35,116 bases of DNA from an uncultured Succiniclasticum sp. GTDB lineage: Bacteria; Bacillota; Negativicutes; Acidaminococcales; Acidaminococcaceae. Of this stretch, positions 22,466 to 31,961 are shown one piece after another. The position numbers were made by a program, and so were the translations under genes. The stretch lies in assembly GCA_905235335.1 (NCBI GenBank), contig CAJOKZ010000024.1, positions 1 to 35,116 on the forward strand, in the 5' to 3' direction. Within the stretch, counting starts at the first letter, position 1; each line of letters begins with the position of its first letter. Below the pieces are notes generated by a model. That model did no database searches, was not told the DNA's origin, and saw only the letters and a list, made by a program, of their open reading frames with translations.

Positions 22466-25400
22466 ATGAGTGTACCGTTTACGCACTTGCATGTGCACAC
22501 ACAATACAGTTTATTAGACGGCGCCTCTAAACCGAAGGTGCTGCTGCAGCATGCCATGGAGTTGGGGATGGACAGCATTGCCATCACGGATCACGGCAAT
22601 ATGTACGGCGCGGTGGATATGTACCAGACTGCGCAGAAACTGAATAAAGAGGCGGAAAAAGAAGGAAAGCCAGGCATCAAGGTCATCTTCGGCTGTGAAT
22701 GTTACATTACACCGGGCAGCCGTTTTGACCGTATTGACAAGCAGCCCCGGTATCATCTGATCCTGCTTGCGGAAAATGAGGAGGGGTATCATAATCTGGC
22801 GCGGTTGGTTTCCCTCGGTTTTATTGACGGTTTTTACCGAAAGCCCCGTATCGACAAGGACATCCTTCGCAAATACAACAGGGGGATCATCTGCCTTTCC
22901 GCCTGCGTACAGGGCGAGGTGCCCCGGCTGATTTTACAGCAGGATTTGGACGGCGCGGAACAGGCGCTGCAGGAATATATTGAGATTTTCGGAAAGGAAA
23001 ATTTCTTCCTGGAGATGCAGAACCACGATCTGGAAGAGGAACGGATCGTTAACCGCCAACTTCACATTTTTGCGGAAAAGTACGGCGTGAAGCTGGTGGC
23101 CACCAACGACATCCATTATGTGAAACGGGAGGATGCCTCGGCCCAGGACGTGCTTCTCTGCATCCAGACAAATAAGAACGTGGACGATCCGGATCGGATG
23201 CGTTTCAACAACGACTGGTATTACTGTAAGAGTTATGAGGAAATGCAGGCGTTGTTCCCGGAGGATGAAGAGGCGCTGCGTAACACCTGCGAAATTGCAA
23301 AACGCTGCAATGTGAATCTGACATTCGGCCGGCTCCTGCTGCCGGAGTTTCCGATTCCGGCACAGTTTCATAACGATGCGGACGCCTACGTGCGCGGCCT
23401 TTGTGAAGAGGAAATACCAAAGCGTTACGGACCTGTCCTGGAAAAACTGCCGGAAGATGCACGGAGTTCAAAACAGGATGAGATCCACAAGCGTCTGGAA
23501 TATGAGCTGGAGATCATCCGGACCATGGGGTATGCGGCATATTTTCTGATCGTGTGGGATTTTATCCATTACTGCCGCAGCCATACAGACGCTGCGGGCA
23601 AACCGGACCCCATCCCGGTAGGACCGGGACGTGGCAGTGCTGCGGGTTCCATCGTGGCCTATCTGCTGCACATTACTAATATTGATCCTCTGGACTTTGA
23701 TCTCCTGTTTGAACGGTTCCTGAATCCGGAACGGGTCAGCATGCCGGATATAGATACGGATTTCTGTTACCGGCGGCGGGGGGAAGTACTGGAATATGTT
23801 ATTCGCAAATACGGCGCAGACCATGTGTCCCTGATCATCACGTTCGGTACCCTCCAGGCCCGCGCCGCGGTGCGGGATGTAGGAAGGGCGCTGGGCGTCA
23901 GCCTGCCCAAGACGGACCGGATCGCCAAGGCGGTGCCCCGGGAACTGGGTATCACCCTCGACAAGGCTCTGCAGACGAAAGAATTGCGGGCCATGTACGA
24001 CAGCGACCCGGAAGCCCGGCGGGTCATCGACATTGCTAAGAGCGTAGAGGGACTTCCCCGGAACAGCGGTACCCATGCGGCCGGCGTCGTTATTGCGCCG
24101 AAACCCCTGATTGATTTAGTACCGCTGCAGCTGGACGAAGCGTCCGATATGGAAGCAGGCATCAGTCAGGAGCGCATGATCACTACCCAGTTCGACAAGA
24201 ACCAGGTGGAAGAGCTGGGCCTGTTAAAGATGGACTTTTTGGGACTGCGCACCCTGACGGTCATGGACGACGCAATACGTTTTATCAGGGAGAGCACGGG
24301 AAAGACTGTGGATCTGGACACGATTCCGTTGGAAGACGAGGCGGTGAGCAAGATGCTCTGCGCCGGCGACACCCAGGGCGTGTTCCAGTTGGAAAGTGCG
24401 GGTATGACACGGCTAGTGGAACGGCTGGGTCCGAAATCCATGCGGGACCTGGTGCCTCTAGTTGCGTTGTACCGCCCGGGTCCCCTGGACGCCGGCATGG
24501 CGGAAAAATTTATTGAAGGACGCCGTCGGCATCACGCCATTGAAAGCATTCATCCGCTGTTGGACGGTATACTGGCCGATACCTACGGCGTCGTGCTGTA
24601 TCAGGAACAGGTCATGCAGACCGCATCCATCCTGGCGGGCTTTTCCCTGGGCGAGGCCGATATCCTGAGGCGGGCCATGGGGAAGAAAAAGATCAAAGAC
24701 CTGATCGCCATGAAGAGCCGCTTTGTGGAAGGGGCGCAGAAACTGCACAACGTGCCGCCGGAAAAAAGCGAAGAAATTTTTGAGATTTTGTTAAAGTTTG
24801 CCGGATACGGTTTCAATAAATCTCATTCGGTTGCCTACGGGCTGGTCGCCTATCAGACGGCCTATCTGAAGGCCCATTGGCCGGCAGAATTTTTCGCGGC
24901 GCTTCTTACCAGTATCATCGGCGACACGGACAAGATGAGCTGGTACATCACTGTCTGCAGGGACAGAGGCATCCGTATACTGCCGCCGGACGTAAATGCC
25001 AGCGAGGAAGGGTTTTCTGTGGAAAACGGAGCCATCCGCTTTGGCCTTGTGGGGATTAAAAGCGTCGGGGAAGGCGCTGTCCGGGAAATCGTCCGTGCGC
25101 GGCGGGCAGGGGGACCGTTCCGGGATATCCTTGATTTTTGCAAGCGTGTGAATGACCGGGCGCTGAACCGGAGGCTGCTGGAAAATCTGATCAAGTGCGG
25201 CGCCATGGATTCGCTGGGGGTGTACCGTTCCCAGCTGCTGGCCGTATATGAAAAAGCGCTGGAACTGGGGATTCAGCAGCAACGGGACTACAACAGCGGA
25301 CAAATCGGGCTTTTCGGCGGCGAGGATTTTGCGGAAGTAAATTCCGTGCCGCTTCCAAGACTGGATGAGATGAGCCGTTCTGTGCTTCTGAAAAACGAAA

Positions 25401-26275
25401 AGGAACTGACCGGGTTTTACGTCACCGGTCATCCGCTGGACGGATATCGGGCTGCACTGGACAGGCTGACCCCGCTGTATCAGTTGACAGATGATACTCC
25501 TGCCGTTCGCGACGGGCAGTTTGTCAATGTGGGCGGCATCATCAGCACGACGGATATCAAGGTGACAAAAAAAGGCGACTCCATGGCCGTGCTGTCATTG
25601 GAAGACTTTGGTTCCCGCATTGAGGCCGTAGTGTTTCCCCAGGCATATAACGAGTATTCCTCCCTGCTGCGGGAAGACACGGTGATAGAGGTGGAAGGGC
25701 GCTTCAGCGTGGATGAACGGGGCAGCAAGATTATCGCCTCACGGATTGCGCTGCTGGAAGAGGGAAAGCCGCCTGTACTTGCTGTGTCCGGAAAAGACAG
25801 GAACCGGAGAGGGAACGGATATACGGACGGCAGTCCTGTTTATGGCACCGGTAATGGCGAAAAACATGCATCTGTAAACGGCTACATGTCCGGCACTTCA
25901 GGATCTGGCGCCGGAATGGTTGTGAACGAAGCGGTTGCGTTTTTGGAACAGAAAGAAGCCGAAAACCGGGTTCCTCCTTCCGGGGCAGGTAATCCGGGAC
26001 CGGCGGAAAAAGTTCAGGGGCCTGTTCCTGTGCCTGTCAGCGCGGTCATTGAACTGATTGTTTCGCCGGAGCGGGAGACGGATATCGTTACCAAAGCGCT
26101 GGTTGAGATTCTGAAGAAACATCACGGCAGCACCATGGTATTCCTGAAGCTTATGGGGTCCCGACGCCGCATCCGGCTGGACCCGCGTTATTACGTCAAC
26201 GGACAGGATCTGTCATTGCAGGAGGAACTGAGGGAACTGCTGGGCGAGGGAGCTTTCCGTGTGAAGGAGATATGA
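22466..26275 (+). CDS. dnaE: DNA polymerase III alpha subunit
   Basis: DnaE is the replicative polymerase catalytic subunit. At 1269 residues it is about 100 longer than usual. The order is: PHP domain (HLHVHTQYSLLDGAS at the N-terminus, TDHGNMYG, ATNDIHYV, metal ligands apparently intact); palm with catalytic Asp428 and Asp430 in MPDIDTDF and Asp590 in LLKMDFLGLRT; fingers; a likely beta-clamp motif QIGLF at 946-950; and an OB fold (FVNVGGIISTTDIKVTKKGD). A Gly/Ser/Pro-rich linker at about 1108-1190 leads to a conserved C-terminal domain (SAVIELIVSPERE onwards). The ribosome site is weak (GGAAC at some distance), and a hairpin lies just upstream. It is followed closely by a YdjM-like gene. 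Confidence 0.96.
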   Translation: MSVPFTHLHVHTQYSLLDGASKPKVLLQHAMELGMDSIAITDHGNMYGAVDMYQTAQKLNKEAEKEGKPGIKVIFGCECYITPGSRFDRIDKQPRYHLILLAENEEGYHNLARLVSLGFIDGFYRKPRIDKDILRKYNRGIICLSACVQGEVPRLILQQDLDGAEQALQEYIEIFGKENFFLEMQNHDLEEERIVNRQLHIFAEKYGVKLVATNDIHYVKREDASAQDVLLCIQTNKNVDDPDRMRFNNDWYYCKSYEEMQALFPEDEEALRNTCEIAKRCNVNLTFGRLLLPEFPIPAQFHNDADAYVRGLCEEEIPKRYGPVLEKLPEDARSSKQDEIHKRLEYELEIIRTMGYAAYFLIVWDFIHYCRSHTDAAGKPDPIPVGPGRGSAAGSIVAYLLHITNIDPLDFDLLFERFLNPERVSMPDIDTDFCYRRRGEVLEYVIRKYGADHVSLIITFGTLQARAAVRDVGRALGVSLPKTDRIAKAVPRELGITLDKALQTKELRAMYDSDPEARRVIDIAKSVEGLPRNSGTHAAGVVIAPKPLIDLVPLQLDEASDMEAGISQERMITTQFDKNQVEELGLLKMDFLGLRTLTVMDDAIRFIRESTGKTVDLDTIPLEDEAVSKMLCAGDTQGVFQLESAGMTRLVERLGPKSMRDLVPLVALYRPGPLDAGMAEKFIEGRRRHHAIESIHPLLDGILADTYGVVLYQEQVMQTASILAGFSLGEADILRRAMGKKKIKDLIAMKSRFVEGAQKLHNVPPEKSEEIFEILLKFAGYGFNKSHSVAYGLVAYQTAYLKAHWPAEFFAALLTSIIGDTDKMSWYITVCRDRGIRILPPDVNASEEGFSVENGAIRFGLVGIKSVGEGAVREIVRARRAGGPFRDILDFCKRVNDRALNRRLLENLIKCGAMDSLGVYRSQLLAVYEKALELGIQQQRDYNSGQIGLFGGEDFAEVNSVPLPRLDEMSRSVLLKNEKELTGFYVTGHPLDGYRAALDRLTPLYQLTDDTPAVRDGQFVNVGGIISTTDIKVTKKGDSMAVLSLEDFGSRIEAVVFPQAYNEYSSLLREDTVIEVEGRFSVDERGSKIIASRIALLEEGKPPVLAVSGKDRNRRGNGYTDGSPVYGTGNGEKHASVNGYMSGTSGSGAGMVVNEAVAFLEQKEAENRVPPSGAGNPGPAEKVQGPVPVPVSAVIELIVSPERETDIVTKALVEILKKHHGSTMVFLKLMGSRRRIRLDPRYYVNGQDLSLQEELRELLGEGAFRVKEI

Positions 26276-26294
26276 GTGTGGGGGAAAATGAACG

Positions 26295-26747
26295 ATGACC
26301 GGGATATCGCATAGTGTTGTTACAGCAGCAACCCTGTTCGCGGCCACACATAACGTATTCATCGCCGGAAGCGCACTGCTTGGAAGCACGTTCCCTGACC
26401 GGATCGAAGGCCCGCTTTGGCAGTTCTGGCACCGTTCCTATTCCCACTGGTTCGTGTTATATGTTGCGGCAATGGCATTCTTGTGGACGCCGGATATGCT
26501 TTCGGTTACCGGGATGCAGGTGTGGCAGTCAGGAATCTTGGGAATGATCCGCAAGTTCTTGTTTTGGTTCTTTGCCGGGGCGTTGCTTCATATATTGGAA
26601 GATGCGATTTGCGGGCCGGTTCCGTTTTTGTACCCGACAAAACGGACAAAAGTCTTGCCGCGCTTATTCAAGGTCGGGTCTGTCGGGGAGATTATTTTTG
26701 TTATAGTGTATTGCGCAGTCTTATATCTGGCTGCAGGAAAATTATAA
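26295..26747 (+). CDS. YdjM-like membrane-bound metal-dependent hydrolase (DUF457)
   Basis: This 150-residue inner-membrane protein has about four hydrophobic segments. The family pattern of conserved polar residues is present: His in GISHS, Asp in STFPDRIEG, WHRSYSHW and the HILEDA motif in a membrane segment. These are thought to form a metal site. The physiological substrate of the family is unknown; E. coli YdjM is LexA-regulated. The gene starts 19 bases after dnaE, with GGGGGAAAATG upstream, so it is probably co-transcribed with dnaE. Confidence 0.85.
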   Translation: MTGISHSVVTAATLFAATHNVFIAGSALLGSTFPDRIEGPLWQFWHRSYSHWFVLYVAAMAFLWTPDMLSVTGMQVWQSGILGMIRKFLFWFFAGALLHILEDAICGPVPFLYPTKRTKVLPRLFKVGSVGEIIFVIVYCAVLYLAAGKL

Positions 26748-26902
26748 AGCTGTTTTGCGGTTCCAAAGATACATGCGAGGGATTTCCGGGGGTTGGCGCA
26801 GAGCCGCAGGGCAGTTAACACGGCGGTTTTGAAAAGTTTTTGCTCCTGCCGGGGCAGCTGTGCACGTTAAATATTTGAAGCGTATGAACTAATAAAGTAA
26901 CA

Positions 26903-26942
26903 AAAAATCCGCAGGACCTTTTATTCCGGTCTGCGGATTTTT
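26903..26942. terminator. Bidirectional terminator between ydjM-like and TetR genes
   Basis: AAAAATCCGCAGGACC (26903-26918) pairs with GGTCTGCGGATTTTT (26928-26942) with one bulged G and a 9-base loop. The T-run on one strand and A-run on the other fit both convergent genes. The rest of the 26748-26993 gap holds nothing I recognise. Confidence 0.85.
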
Positions 26943-26993
26943 AATATGCCTTTTTGCCTGACAGGATGTGCAGAGCTTGCAACGCTGCCGTGA

Positions 26994-27710
26994 TTATTCT
27001 TCTATGGGCAGGGCGCGTTCTGTTTCGTTCTGTGACATCGCACTGTTATGAAGCGCTTCCAGCGAAAGGAATGCGTTGAGGCGTAACTGTTTTATGATCT
27101 TGCGTTTTGGGATTTTTACGGGCGTCTCTGCGAAAATAGGATGTTCCTGCCCCATGCAGGCGATAAAGAACGGGGAAAGTACGGTCATTATAGCAGCGTG
27201 CAGTCTGGGGTCGTTTTCCGGGTAGCCCAGGTATTCGCTGAATATTTCGCTGATAACGTAAACTTTTGGAAAAATCTTTTTGAAAACAACTTCTTTAAGC
27301 AAAGGGGAAGGGTTCATGACTTCCCTCGTCCAAAGTTGCATGACCCAGCTTTCTTTGTCAAATATGGATTTTATATAATAATCCAGAAATAACTCTGCTT
27401 TTTTCTGCGGAGGGACGGAAGAATCCCGGATGCGGATCAGGTAATCCAGTTTCGTGATACGATTCTGTATCTCTTCCAGTACAGCCAGATAAAGCCCGTC
27501 GCGGCTTCCAAAATGATAGTTGACCGAGGCCTGGTTTACGCGGGCAGTCTGGCAGATGTTCTTACTGGTTGTTTTGTCATAGCCGTCCCGGGCAAAAAGC
27601 CGTCCCGCGTATTCGATGATCCGGTTGCGGGTTTCCAGGCCGTCAGAGCGCTTCGGCAATGAAGAATCTTTTATCTTGATGGAACGGATATTGGGGATTT
27701 TCCTTTTCAT
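26994..27710 (-). CDS. TetR-family regulator, CecR (YbiH)-like
   Basis: This 238-residue TetR protein has the helix-turn-helix at about residues 25-70 (RNRIIEYAGRLFARDGYDKTTSKNICQTARVNQASVNYHFGSRDGLY in outline; key motif VNYHFGSRD). Its larger C-terminal domain resembles the YbiH/CecR type. The start at 27710 gives MKRKIPNIRS with GGAG upstream; a longer reading lacks support. It is the last gene of the exporter operon, 20 bases after the second permease. In E. coli CecR is first in ybiH-ybhGFSR, so content is conserved but order differs. It probably represses the operon; a dyad at 33002-33018 is a candidate site. Confidence 0.9.
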   Translation of the reverse strand: MKRKIPNIRSIKIKDSSLPKRSDGLETRNRIIEYAGRLFARDGYDKTTSKNICQTARVNQASVNYHFGSRDGLYLAVLEEIQNRITKLDYLIRIRDSSVPPQKKAELFLDYYIKSIFDKESWVMQLWTREVMNPSPLLKEVVFKKIFPKVYVISEIFSEYLGYPENDPRLHAAIMTVLSPFFIACMGQEHPIFAETPVKIPKRKIIKQLRLNAFLSLEALHNSAMSQNETERALPIEE

Positions 27711-27729
27711 TTGGTATAAAATGCTCCTT

Positions 27730-28848
27730 TCAGGACAGTTTATGACGGAAGAGCCAACCGGCTGTCGGCATGGTGACAGCGGCAACGATCACCATGGGGA
27801 TAAAATCGGGTGCTATAATCCCCAGCGTCGCGCCTTCCAGATAGATCCGGCGCACCGCCTCGATGGCAAAGCGCAGGGGATTGATATAGGTGATGTACTG
27901 GAGAACCTCCGGCATATTGCGCACCGGGGTTGACATGCCGGAGAGCAGCATGATGGGCATGAGCACCACGAAGTTGTAGACCATGACCTGTTGCATACTG
28001 CTGGAAATGGCAGAGATGGAAAGGCCGATCCCCACACAGCTGATCAAAAAGATGAGCAGCGTCAGGTAGAGTGTGGCAAGTGAACCCACAAACTTTACCT
28101 TAAACCAGAAGACGGAAAGCATGAGCACCAGTGTACACTGCGCCAGGCCGATGAGGATCGGAGGCACTGCCTTGCCGATCAGGATCTCGATCGGGCCAAG
28201 CGGCGTGACCAAAAGCTGCTCGAAGGTTCCGTCCTCCCTTTCGCGCGCCACCGAAAGCCCTGCCAGCATCATGATCTGTGACAGGCTCATCATAGGGAGC
28301 AGGGAAGCCAGAAAACCCCAGTGGGTAAGCTGGTTCGGGTTATACCAGGTGATGCTCTTTACGTCGATCAGGTTTTGGTTGTTCTGCAGCTCGCTGTTAT
28401 AATTCGCCACAATGGCAGAGGCGTAGCCGGCCACGACGCCGCTGGTCATGGTGTTGCGCCCGTCGGTGATGACCTGGATCGGGGCGGACTGGCCCGACGC
28501 TATCTGCTTGGCAAATTCGGGGCCGATGGTGAGCACCATCACGGTATCGCCGGAGTCGATGCAGTCCGCAATCTGCGTCGCGTTGCTTAAGGTGCGGGCC
28601 CGCTTGAAGAGGCCGCTGCCGTCAAATTTGGAAACGAGTTCTACGGAATATTTGCTGCGGCTCTGATCCAATACCGCGTAAGGGGCCTCGTCCAGATTGT
28701 AGTTGGCCACATAGCCGTACAGAAAACCCTGCACCAGCACGGGCAGTATTAAAATGATCTGGCTTTTGGGATCCCGCAGCGTTGTGATCAGTTCTTTGCG
28801 TATCATGAAAAGGACACGGCGCAGAAACAGGGAAAGGCTGTCATGCAT
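27730..28848 (-). CDS. ybhR: ABC-2 type permease, YbhR-like
   Basis: This 372-residue membrane subunit has one N-terminal transmembrane helix, a large extracytoplasmic domain (about 50-175) and five clustered C-terminal helices, the ABC-2 permease layout. Motifs include LKE/RKELITTLRDPKSQI at the N-terminus, REREDGTFEQLLVTPL in the cytoplasmic loop and NPLRFAIEAVRRIYLEG near the end. Its ATG follows directly after the stop of the other permease gene (TAA-ATG). With its partner it should form the membrane path of a YbhGFSR-type exporter for drugs or other small molecules. Confidence 0.9.
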   Translation of the reverse strand: MHDSLSLFLRRVLFMIRKELITTLRDPKSQIILILPVLVQGFLYGYVANYNLDEAPYAVLDQSRSKYSVELVSKFDGSGLFKRARTLSNATQIADCIDSGDTVMVLTIGPEFAKQIASGQSAPIQVITDGRNTMTSGVVAGYASAIVANYNSELQNNQNLIDVKSITWYNPNQLTHWGFLASLLPMMSLSQIMMLAGLSVAREREDGTFEQLLVTPLGPIEILIGKAVPPILIGLAQCTLVLMLSVFWFKVKFVGSLATLYLTLLIFLISCVGIGLSISAISSSMQQVMVYNFVVLMPIMLLSGMSTPVRNMPEVLQYITYINPLRFAIEAVRRIYLEGATLGIIAPDFIPMVIVAAVTMPTAGWLFRHKLS

Positions 28849-29973
28849 TTATTCTAACCTCTTTCTCGTAACCTTGAATGACAAGATGATAAAAAATATA
28901 GCGTAAAGGGTCAGGACTGAACAGTTTTTGATGATCATAGGCCAGTTATTGCCGGCGAGGAACAGGGATTTTATGAGTTCCATATAAAAGGTTGCGGGCA
29001 GGATATGGCCCACTGCCTGAATGACAAGGGGAGAACTCCGCAGATCGAACATGAAGCCGCTAAGCATCATGGTCGGCATCATGGACACGAGCAGCGCAAT
29101 CTGTGAGGCCAGGAACTGGCTGCGGATGGTGGAGGAAATGGTGAGACCCATGCCCAGAGAAGCGATCAAATAGATGACGGAACTGAACAGGATGATGAGG
29201 AAGGATCCGTGGATCGGTACGTTGAACAAGACCCGGGCTGCGAAAATGCAGAGCCAGAATCCGCACATGGCGACACAGAAATAGGGAATGATCTTGGAAA
29301 GCAGGATTTCGAGAATCCGGACGGGCGACACGAATAACGATTCCAGCGTGCCCCGCTCCCATTCCCGCGCCATGACCATGGTGGTGAGGAATACGCCCAC
29401 AAGCGTCACAATCATGACCACCAGGCCGGGGACGAACACCCAGGTGCTGGTGTTGGCATCATTGAACCACTGGCGCGAGGTTACGACCACGGCGCCTTTT
29501 CCAGTGGAGGCAACGGGGTAGTTAGCCCGGTTGGCTGCCTGCCACTGGGCAATGCCGGCTTCGATATAGCCGCCGGCCGTGCGGGCTGTTGCCGCGTCCA
29601 CGCCCCACAGGATAATCTGGATATCCGCATGGCCGCGTTTTAGTTTAGAAGTAAAGTCAGAGGGGATACGGACAATCGCTTCCGCTTTTCGCTGACTCAT
29701 CAGTTTCTCTGCCTCGCGCATGCTGGTGACATAATGGGTTTCAAAATATTCGGACCCGGTCATGAAGCTCAGCATGTCCTGCACGGTCGGCGAGGCGTCT
29801 TCCAGCACAACGGCGGTGGGCACGTTCTTGATGTCCAGCGTCAGGCCGTAACCGATGAGCAGGATCAGCATGATGGGAATGATAATGCCGATGGTGAGGC
29901 TGCTGCTGTCGCGCATCAGCTGATAATATTCTTTTAGCACCAATGCTTTCAGGCGGCGTAAAAAATCATTCAT
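28849..29973 (-). CDS. ybhS: ABC-2 type permease, YbhS-like
   Basis: This 374-residue protein has the same architecture as its neighbour: an N-terminal helix after KEYYQLMRDSSSL, an external domain, and five C-terminal helices with REWERGTLESLFVSPVR in the loop and PATFYMELIKSLFLAGN near the end. The start at 29973 (MNDFLRRLKALVLKE) matches the family N-terminus as I remember it; an in-frame ATG 33 bases upstream is possible, and neither has a strong ribosome site. A small inverted repeat (GGATCG-GTCA-CGATCC, 30007-30022) lies between this gene and the ATPase gene. Confidence 0.9.
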   Translation of the reverse strand: MNDFLRRLKALVLKEYYQLMRDSSSLTIGIIIPIMLILLIGYGLTLDIKNVPTAVVLEDASPTVQDMLSFMTGSEYFETHYVTSMREAEKLMSQRKAEAIVRIPSDFTSKLKRGHADIQIILWGVDAATARTAGGYIEAGIAQWQAANRANYPVASTGKGAVVVTSRQWFNDANTSTWVFVPGLVVMIVTLVGVFLTTMVMAREWERGTLESLFVSPVRILEILLSKIIPYFCVAMCGFWLCIFAARVLFNVPIHGSFLIILFSSVIYLIASLGMGLTISSTIRSQFLASQIALLVSMMPTMMLSGFMFDLRSSPLVIQAVGHILPATFYMELIKSLFLAGNNWPMIIKNCSVLTLYAIFFIILSFKVTRKRLE

Positions 29974-30033
29974 AAAAATCACCGTAAAATCTGGCAATGA
30001 AAACATGGATCGGTCACGATCCGATCAGAAAGT

Positions 30034-31785
30034 TCAGGTTCCGGCGTTCCGGTTCGTTTCTACGATGGAGATGAAGGCTTCGTTCATGGTCCGGCTGTTA
30101 CCGCCTTCTTTGCGGACATGTTCGGGCGTGCCCAGTATGATCATCTTGCCCTGGTCCTGGATCATGATACGGTCACAATATTCTGCTTCTTCCATGAAGT
30201 GTGTCGTGATGATGATGGTGGTGCCTGCGGCTGCAAAGGCGGTGATCTGCCTCCAGAAGGTGCGGCGGGCGACCGGGTCGATGCCGCTGGTAGGTTCGTC
30301 AAGGAACAGGATCGGGGGCCGGTGGATCAGACCGACAGCCATGGAAAGGCGCTGCTTGTAACCGCCCGGAAGGTCTCCCGCCGATTTTTGTGCCACGGAA
30401 GTGAGGTTGAACTCCCGCATGACCTCCTCAATGCGTTCATTAAGGTGTCTGGGTTCCAGGCCGTAGACGCCTCCGAAAAACCGGAGGTTCTGCTTCACAC
30501 TCATGTTGGCGTACATGGAAAATTTTTGTGCCACATAACCCACGTTGGCCCGGGCCTGGGCCCTGGCCGTGCGCAGATCCATGCCGGCCACCGATAGCAC
30601 GCCGCTGGTCGCCGGAAGAAGGCCGCACAGCATCTTGAATGTGGTGGATTTGCCGGCGCCGTTCGGCCCAAGCAGACCGAAGATCTCTCCCTTGTGGACC
30701 TGGAAGGAGGTATTGTTGACGGCGATGAAATCACCGAACTTGCGCACCAGATCCCTGACTTCGATGAGCACCTGATCAGAGCGCTCCGGCATCTTATTGT
30801 ATTCCAGTGAAAACTCCGGTGAATCGTCCGGATCGGTTTCCGATTTTTTCAACAGCATCATGAAGCTGTCTTCCAGCGATACGTCGACGGGCCAGGTTTG
30901 CAGGCCGGGGAAGGCTTTCAGCGCCGCCAGTTTTTCGATGCAGTCTGTCGAATGGACGGTGAAGCGCACATTCCCGCTTTCGGGGACGGCGTCGATGACG
31001 TTCTCTTTATCGTCCAGCAGGGCCGCCTGCAGGTTGCGGGCCGGGATACCCGGCGGCGTCGCTGCCACAAAGCAAAGGCCCCGCGCCACATCCAGCAGTG
31101 CTTCCGGGGTTTCGTTTGCCAGCACCTTTCCGTGGTTGAGCATGATGATGTGCTGGCACATTGCCGCTTCATCCATGTAGGCGGTGCTTACCAGGACGGA
31201 AATATGTTCATCCGATACAAGCTGCTTCAGGATTTCCCACAGTTCGCGCCGGGAGAGGGGGTCGACCCCGACGGTGGGCTCATCCAGCAGCAACAGGCTG
31301 GGGGAACGGACGAGTGTACAGGCCAGACCGAGCTTCTGCTTCATGCCTCCCGACAGTTTGCCGGCCAGCCGGCCGGTGAAGGGGGCGAGCCCGGTCATAT
31401 GCAGCAATTTCGCGAAACGTTCCTTCCGCACATCCTGGGGAACGCCGTGAAGATCTGCATACAGATTCATGTTTTCCTGACAGGTCAGGTCTTCGTACAG
31501 GCCGAACTTCTGCGGCATGTAGCTGAGCAGGTTCTGCACCAGCTGCGGCCTGTCCGTGATATCCCGTCCCAGCACGGTCAGTTTTCCCTCAGAGGGGACC
31601 ATCAGGCCGCAGATCATACGCATTAACGTGGTCTTTCCCGCACCGTCGGGACCGATCAGGGCCGTCAGTTTTCCTTTTTCAATTTTTATATTGAGGTCTG
31701 TCAGGGCAGTGATCTGTGTTTTCGAGGCCTTATCCTTGAAAAACTTGCTCAGCTGCTCCGTTTCGACTACATAGGCAGGTTGCAA
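30034..31785 (-). CDS. ybhF: Tandem ABC ATPase, YbhF-like
   Basis: This 583-residue protein carries two ATP-binding domains in one chain. NBD1 has Walker A GPDGAGKT with Lys51, signature LSGGMKQ and Walker B LLLLDEPTVGVD. NBD2 has Walker A GPNGAGKST with Lys379, signature LPGGYKQ and Walker B ILFLDEPTSGID. NBD1 has Ala202 where the H-loop His is expected (VSTAYMDEA) while NBD2 keeps it (TTHFMEEA), so the two sites are probably unequal. The start is a TTG supported by AGGAG seven bases upstream. It energises the two permeases and works with the HlyD-type subunit; E. coli YbhF is nearly the same length. Confidence 0.93.
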   Translation of the reverse strand: MQPAYVVETEQLSKFFKDKASKTQITALTDLNIKIEKGKLTALIGPDGAGKTTLMRMICGLMVPSEGKLTVLGRDITDRPQLVQNLLSYMPQKFGLYEDLTCQENMNLYADLHGVPQDVRKERFAKLLHMTGLAPFTGRLAGKLSGGMKQKLGLACTLVRSPSLLLLDEPTVGVDPLSRRELWEILKQLVSDEHISVLVSTAYMDEAAMCQHIIMLNHGKVLANETPEALLDVARGLCFVAATPPGIPARNLQAALLDDKENVIDAVPESGNVRFTVHSTDCIEKLAALKAFPGLQTWPVDVSLEDSFMMLLKKSETDPDDSPEFSLEYNKMPERSDQVLIEVRDLVRKFGDFIAVNNTSFQVHKGEIFGLLGPNGAGKSTTFKMLCGLLPATSGVLSVAGMDLRTARAQARANVGYVAQKFSMYANMSVKQNLRFFGGVYGLEPRHLNERIEEVMREFNLTSVAQKSAGDLPGGYKQRLSMAVGLIHRPPILFLDEPTSGIDPVARRTFWRQITAFAAAGTTIIITTHFMEEAEYCDRIMIQDQGKMIILGTPEHVRKEGGNSRTMNEAFISIVETNRNAGT

Positions 31786-31909
31786 GATACATCTCCTGTT
31801 TTTTATAAAAGAACAGTAATAACAGTAATAGAAGAAGTGTGGGGCGGGGCGCCGCCGCTGTGGGAAGACACTCCTGGTTCGCCGTTCCGGGAAGCTGTTC
31901 CGTAAAGGC

Positions 31910-31961
31910 GTTTGTTAAAACCGTTTCGAAAACTGCTTATTAAAATGTTTGTTAAAACCGT
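31910..31961. repeat. 15-bp direct repeat around the end of the HlyD gene
   Basis: GTTTGTTAAAACCGT occurs at 31910-31924 and again at 31947-31961, a period of 37 bp. The right copy contains the last codons and stop of the HlyD-type gene, so the left copy looks like a small duplication of the gene end. Confidence 0.7.
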
